Assembly: GCA_900554535.1 (NCBI GenBank)
Contig: USIA01000089.1
Location: forward strand, 1-7,704
Origin: an uncultured Oscillospiraceae bacterium
GTDB taxonomy: Bacteria > Bacillota > Clostridia > Oscillospirales > Acutalibacteraceae
Length of the DNA: 7,704 nt
Direction: 5' to 3'
Part shown: piece after piece, positions 5,395 through 7,704 of the stretch
How the letters are laid out: each line of letters begins with the position of its first letter
How positions within the stretch are numbered: position 1 is the first letter of the stretch
The notes under the pieces: generated by a model
Databases searched by the model: none
Told to the model about the DNA's origin: nothing
Seen by the model: only the letters and a program-made list of their open reading frames with translations
Position numbers and translations under genes: made by a program

Positions 5395-5403
5395 ATTTTA
5401 TCA
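5395..5403 (-). promoter_or_regulatory. Possible extended -10 promoter for the hsp20 pair
   Basis: Read leftward, TGATAAAAT has the extended -10 form TGN-TAAAAT. Start would be at about 5388, which puts CIRCE right at the transcription start, as expected for HrcA control. The best -35-like box, TTGCGT (5422-5427), is 21 bases away, too far for a classical promoter, so the call rests mainly on the extended -10 and on the CIRCE position. Confidence 0.4.
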
Positions 5404-5411
5404 CCAACAGG

Positions 5412-5440
5412 TTGCCTTAAAACGCAAAATCGACTATAAT
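5412..5440 (+). promoter_or_regulatory. Promoter of cytidine deaminase
   Basis: TTGCCT (5412-5417), a 17-base spacer and TATAAT (5435-5440) give a strong sigma-A promoter with start at about 5447. CIRCE lies upstream of its -35 rather than inside it, so any HrcA effect on cdd would be indirect or weak. Confidence 0.75.
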
Positions 5441-5517
5441 AGAGTTGAAAAAAGCGTTATTTGTTATGCAAATTTCCGTGTTGTTTACAAACTACAGGAA
5501 GGAAGGTACATACTTCT

Positions 5518-5934
5518 ATGAATATGCAGCCAGAAGAGCTTTGGAAAGCCGCCGCACGTGCGCGGGAAAATGCCTATGCGCCGTATTCTGATTTTCGCAT
5601 CGGAGCCGCTTTGCTGACCACCGACGGGCGGGTCTTTTTGGGGGCCAGCATGGAAAGCAGCTCCTATGGCGCAACCATCTGCGCTGAGCGGGCCGCTTTT
5701 GCTTCGGCCGTCAGCAGCGGTGCACGCAGCTTCGCGGCCATCGCTGTTGCCGGCGCCCCAGGGAGCCAACCACCGGTCAATCCATGTCCGCCTTGTGGCC
5801 TGTGCCTACAGGTAATGGCCGAATTTTGTAAACCGGATTTTCCGATTTATCTAGCCGACGGCAAGGGTGGCATTTTTCATTATCTGTTGGGAAACCTGCT
5901 GCCGCATGTTTTTCATGCCGCCCAAGCCCAGTGA
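5518..5934 (+). CDS. cdd: Cytidine deaminase
   Basis: This 138-aa zinc enzyme deaminates cytidine and deoxycytidine to uridine and deoxyuridine in pyrimidine salvage; this short form is normally a homotetramer. Visible motifs are YAPYSDFRIGAALL (about 20-33), the catalytic CAE (C55, with E57 as proton shuttle) in ATICAERAAFASAV, and the second zinc pair in PCGLC (C93 and C96). The usual Arg of PCGxCRQ is Leu here (CLQ), and NASYG is ESSSYG. These are mild departures that do not remove the zinc ligands. The ATG at 5518 is chosen because GGAAGGAAGG lies about 11 bases upstream and the protein then starts at the normal place; an in-frame extension upstream would begin near the predicted transcript start. 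It is probably monocistronic, with its own promoter and terminator. Confidence 0.93.
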   Translation: MNMQPEELWKAAARARENAYAPYSDFRIGAALLTTDGRVFLGASMESSSYGATICAERAAFASAVSSGARSFAAIAVAGAPGSQPPVNPCPPCGLCLQVMAEFCKPDFPIYLADGKGGIFHYLLGNLLPHVFHAAQAQ

Positions 5935-5945
5935 GCATCTAGCTC

Positions 5946-5972
5946 AAGGCACGCTTGCCAGCGTGCCTTTTT
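5946..5972 (+). terminator. Rho-independent terminator of cdd
   Basis: AAGGCACGC (5946-5954), a 6-base loop TTGCCA, and GCGTGCCTT (5961-5969) form a GC-rich stem that runs into TTTTT. It starts 12 bases after the cdd stop. Confidence 0.93.
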
Positions 5973-5986
5973 GATATTACCACAGA

Positions 5987-6058
5987 ATTCGTATTACATA
6001 ACTCGGATTACATAAACCAGTTAAAAATATATTCGGGTACATAACTGAATTTACATAA
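5987..6058. repeat. Imperfect direct repeat with four TTACATAA boxes
   Basis: Boxes TTACATAA (5994, 6008 and 6051) and GTACATAA (6037) lie 14, 29 and 14 bases apart. The larger unit ATTCG...TACATAACT...TTACATAA occurs at 5987-6015 and again at 6031-6058. It lies between the cdd terminator and the terminator of the leftward cyclophilin gene, so no gene depends on it in an obvious way. The stretch 5973-6147 has no gene. Confidence 0.6.
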
Positions 6059-6073
6059 TTTTGTTTTCTACGT

Positions 6074-6113
6074 AAAAACGGCCATATCATCGGATTTCTC
6101 CAACGATATGGCC
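6074..6113 (-). terminator. Leftward terminator of the cyclophilin gene
   Basis: GGCCATATC (6080-6088) pairs with GATATGGCC (6105-6113) around a 16-base loop. Read leftward the stem is followed by GTTTTT (plus-strand A-run 6074-6078). It lies 34 bases beyond the cyclophilin stop codon. Confidence 0.75.
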
Positions 6114-6147
6114 ATTCATTATGGAAACCTGCTACCCGCGTCCAGCG

Positions 6148-6663
6148 TCAGCATTTCTCCGGTTCTGGATAGGCCTCACCAAAAGTTTCGACCGTTACTT
6201 TTTTCATGACCTGATCCTTCAGGGGCTTGTCCATCCGGTCGCGCTGGCTGGAAACGATTGCATCCGCTGCTTCCATGCCCTCTATCACTTTGCCAAAAGC
6301 CGCATACTGGCCATCCAGATGCGGGGCATCTGCCACCATGATAAAGAACTGGCTGCCTGCGGAATCGGGCATCATGGTGCGTGCCATGCTCAACACGCCG
6401 CGTGTGTGTTTGAGGTCATTGCGAAAGCCGTTTTGGGAAAATTCGCCGCGGATGCTGTAGCCGGGGCCGCCCATTCCGGATCCCTCCGGGTCGCCGCCCT
6501 GGATCATAAATCCGGGGATAACGCGGTGAAAGATGGTGCCGTCATAGAAACCAGCCTGGACCAGATTGATAAAATTGCGCACCGTATTTGGCGCAATCTC
6601 TGGGTAAAGCTCCGCCTTGATGGTGCCTGCGCTGGTTTCAAATGTAACGATTGGATTCTGCAT
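6148..6663 (-). CDS. Peptidyl-prolyl cis-trans isomerase, cyclophilin type
   Basis: This 171-aa enzyme speeds cis/trans isomerisation of X-Pro bonds during folding. No signal peptide is visible, so it is cytoplasmic. Cyclophilin landmarks in order are VTFETSAGTIKAELYPEIAP (7-26), FHRVIPGFMIQGGDP (45-59, containing the catalytic Arg, Phe and Gln), GVLSMART (89-96), GSQFFI (103-108) and HLDGQYAAFGKV (115-126). The tryptophan that binds cyclosporin in the human protein is Tyr at the matching position, as is common in bacteria. The start at 6663 is supported by AGGAGG 7 bases upstream; an upstream in-frame ATG (6711) would add 16 residues with no ribosome site and lies at the -10 of the promoter. 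Confidence 0.93.
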   Translation of the reverse strand: MQNPIVTFETSAGTIKAELYPEIAPNTVRNFINLVQAGFYDGTIFHRVIPGFMIQGGDPEGSGMGGPGYSIRGEFSQNGFRNDLKHTRGVLSMARTMMPDSAGSQFFIMVADAPHLDGQYAAFGKVIEGMEAADAIVSSQRDRMDKPLKDQVMKKVTVETFGEAYPEPEKC

Positions 6664-6713
6664 GCAAAAGCCTCCTATTGCTTTTTTCACTAGACGCATG
6701 ATTGTCTGCAACT

Positions 6714-6742
6714 AGTATACCCGAAAATGCAGTGGCGGACAA
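6714..6742 (-). promoter_or_regulatory. Promoter of the cyclophilin gene
   Basis: Read leftward, TTGTCC (plus 6737-6742), a 17-base spacer and TATACT (6714-6719) place the start near 6707, about 44 bases before the start codon. Confidence 0.7.
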
Positions 6743-6793
6743 GCATCAATTGCCCTTTCTTGCCACATTCACATTCTCTTTTCTCCACATTTA

Positions 6794-6802
6794 TGGTATA
6801 CT
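6794..6802 (+). promoter_or_regulatory. Extended -10 promoter of exonuclease III
   Basis: TGGTATACT carries the TGN extension directly before TATACT (6797-6802); no good -35 lies at normal distance. The start is near 6809, 17 bases before the xth start codon. The 10-mer GGTATACTAG of this -10 region recurs in inverted orientation in the cyclophilin promoter (6712-6721). Confidence 0.6.
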
Positions 6803-6825
6803 AGACAAAAAAGAAGGAGGCTGTT

Positions 6826-7581
6826 ATGAAATTTATTTCATGGAATGTCAATGGCCTGCGGGCTTGCCTGAAAAAAGGATTTATGGATTTCTTCACATCT
6901 GTGGACGCGGACGCGGTCTGCCTGCAAGAAACGAAACTGCAGCCAGGCCAGGTAGAGCTGGACTTACCCGGCTATCATCAATATTGGAATTCTGCCGAGA
7001 AAAAAGGCTATTCTGGCACTGCCATTTTTTGCCGTCAAAAGCCGCTTTCCGTTTCCTATGACATTGGAGATCCTGCACATGTGGGGGAAGGGCGGAGTAT
7101 TACGTTGGAATTCCCCACGTATTATCTGGTGACGGTTTATACGCCGAACGCACAAAGCGAACTCAAGCGGATTGCGTACCGAATGGAGTGGGAAGACGCG
7201 TTTCGTGCCTACCTGCATGCGCTCGATACCAAAAAGCCCGTCATTGTCTGTGGGGATATGAATGTGGCGCACGAGGAGATCGACCTGAAAAATCCAGGCC
7301 CCAATCGCGGGAATGCGGGTTTTTCCGATCAGGAGCGTCAAAAATTCACCGAGCTGTTGGAGGCCGGTTTTACCGACACATTCCGCGCGCTGCATCCTGG
7401 CCTGACGGGTGCCTATACCTGGTGGAGCTACCGCTTCCATGCGCGCAACACAAATGCCGGGTGGCGCATCGACTATTTTCTCACCTCCAACCGGCTGTTT
7501 GAAAAGGTGACAGACAGCCGGATTTTGAGCGATGTGCTGGGCAGCGATCATTGTCCTGTCGAGTTAACCCTGCAAGATTAA
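6826..7581 (+). CDS. xth: Exodeoxyribonuclease III / AP endonuclease (ExoA/XthA type)
   Basis: This 251-aa Mg-dependent enzyme of base excision repair nicks DNA 5' of abasic sites and trims 3' ends. Catalytic blocks in order are SWNVNGLRA (N7/N9), LQETK (E35, metal ligand), YSGTAIF, YTPNAQ (105-110), GDMNVAHEEIDLKNP (143-157, D144 and N146), GFSDQER, TWWSYR, NAGWRIDYF and GSDHCPV (D241 and H242). All expected active-site residues are present and length is typical. AAGGAGG lies 5 bases upstream of ATG 6826. The next gene begins 39 bases after its stop with no terminator between, so the two are probably cotranscribed. Confidence 0.96.
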   Translation: MKFISWNVNGLRACLKKGFMDFFTSVDADAVCLQETKLQPGQVELDLPGYHQYWNSAEKKGYSGTAIFCRQKPLSVSYDIGDPAHVGEGRSITLEFPTYYLVTVYTPNAQSELKRIAYRMEWEDAFRAYLHALDTKKPVIVCGDMNVAHEEIDLKNPGPNRGNAGFSDQERQKFTELLEAGFTDTFRALHPGLTGAYTWWSYRFHARNTNAGWRIDYFLTSNRLFEKVTDSRILSDVLGSDHCPVELTLQD

Positions 7582-7619
7582 AGATTGGCACAGCCAGTTG
7601 GGAAGGAGTTCGTAAAACG

Positions 7620-7704
7620 ATGCAATTAACATTCTACGGTGCAGACAAAGAAGTCACCGGCAGCTGCCACTGCCTGACCGTCAATGGGACCCGCCTTGCG
7701 TGCT
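7620..7704 (+). CDS. MBL-fold/beta-CASP RNase-like protein (partial, N-terminus only)
   Basis: Only 28 residues are in the window: MQLTFYGADKEVTGSCHCLT and onward VNGTRLAC. The opening LTFYGADKEVTGSCH is the first strand and turn typical of metallo-beta-lactamase-fold proteins of the beta-CASP (YSH1/CPSF73-like, COG1236) group, which act on RNA. GGGAAGGAG precedes the ATG by about 11 bases. The metal-binding HxHxDH motif would lie beyond the window edge, so the family call rests on the N-terminal match alone. Confidence 0.75.
   Translation, partial: MQLTFYGADKEVTGSCHCLTVNGTRLAC

Noticed and set aside
6964..7551. 195-aa leftward open frame inside exonuclease III
   Set aside because: Antisense shadow; exonuclease III is intact with all catalytic motifs.

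Overview
The window looks like a chromosomal piece from a Gram-positive anaerobe of the Clostridia, most likely an Oscillospiraceae/Ruminococcaceae relative. This is inferred from strong AGGAGG-type ribosome binding sites, consensus sigma-A promoters, a near-perfect CIRCE heat-shock operator, clostridial-type TrmB and Hsp20 sequences, a flavodoxin of the clostridial EFR1 kind and roughly balanced GC. The genus cannot be fixed from the sequence alone.

Left region (1-2874): a redox module. Reading leftward, a zinc-less MDR-family NADPH oxidoreductase, a TM1586-type nitroreductase broken by a one-base frameshift, and the start of a flavodoxin/ferredoxin protein are tightly spaced and look like one operon. 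Divergent from it is an Rrf2-family (YwnA/IscR-like) repressor gene. The intergenic DNA holds two copies of the same 23-bp dyad, GATGTAAR-N7-YTTACATC, placed over and just downstream of a near-consensus promoter for the operon. This looks like a self-contained repressor/operator switch for a reductive stress or detoxification module.

Middle (2875-4290): a long non-coding stretch with five tandem 15-bp repeats, a 14-bp perfect hairpin, a TTGACA-18-TATAAT promoter and a leader hairpin. It leads into trmB (tRNA m7G46 methyltransferase), which also carries a single-base frameshift. Two one-base frameshifts in otherwise intact conserved genes suggest either sequence errors or recent mutations.

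Right region (4243-7704): a 16-bp terminator hairpin lies between convergent trmB and two tandem hsp20 genes read leftward. Their upstream region carries a CIRCE element (HrcA operator) that also lies just upstream of a good promoter for cytidine deaminase (cdd), read rightward. After the cdd terminator come AT-rich TTACATAA repeats and a leftward terminator. Then a cyclophilin peptidyl-prolyl isomerase (leftward) and exonuclease III (rightward) diverge from a shared promoter region. The window ends in the start of an MBL-fold/beta-CASP ribonuclease-like gene that probably follows exonuclease III in one transcript.

Most of the right half is ordinary housekeeping and stress content. The least ordinary signals are the double operator of the Rrf2 module, the 15-bp tandem repeat, the CIRCE-hsp20/cdd arrangement and the two frameshifted genes.
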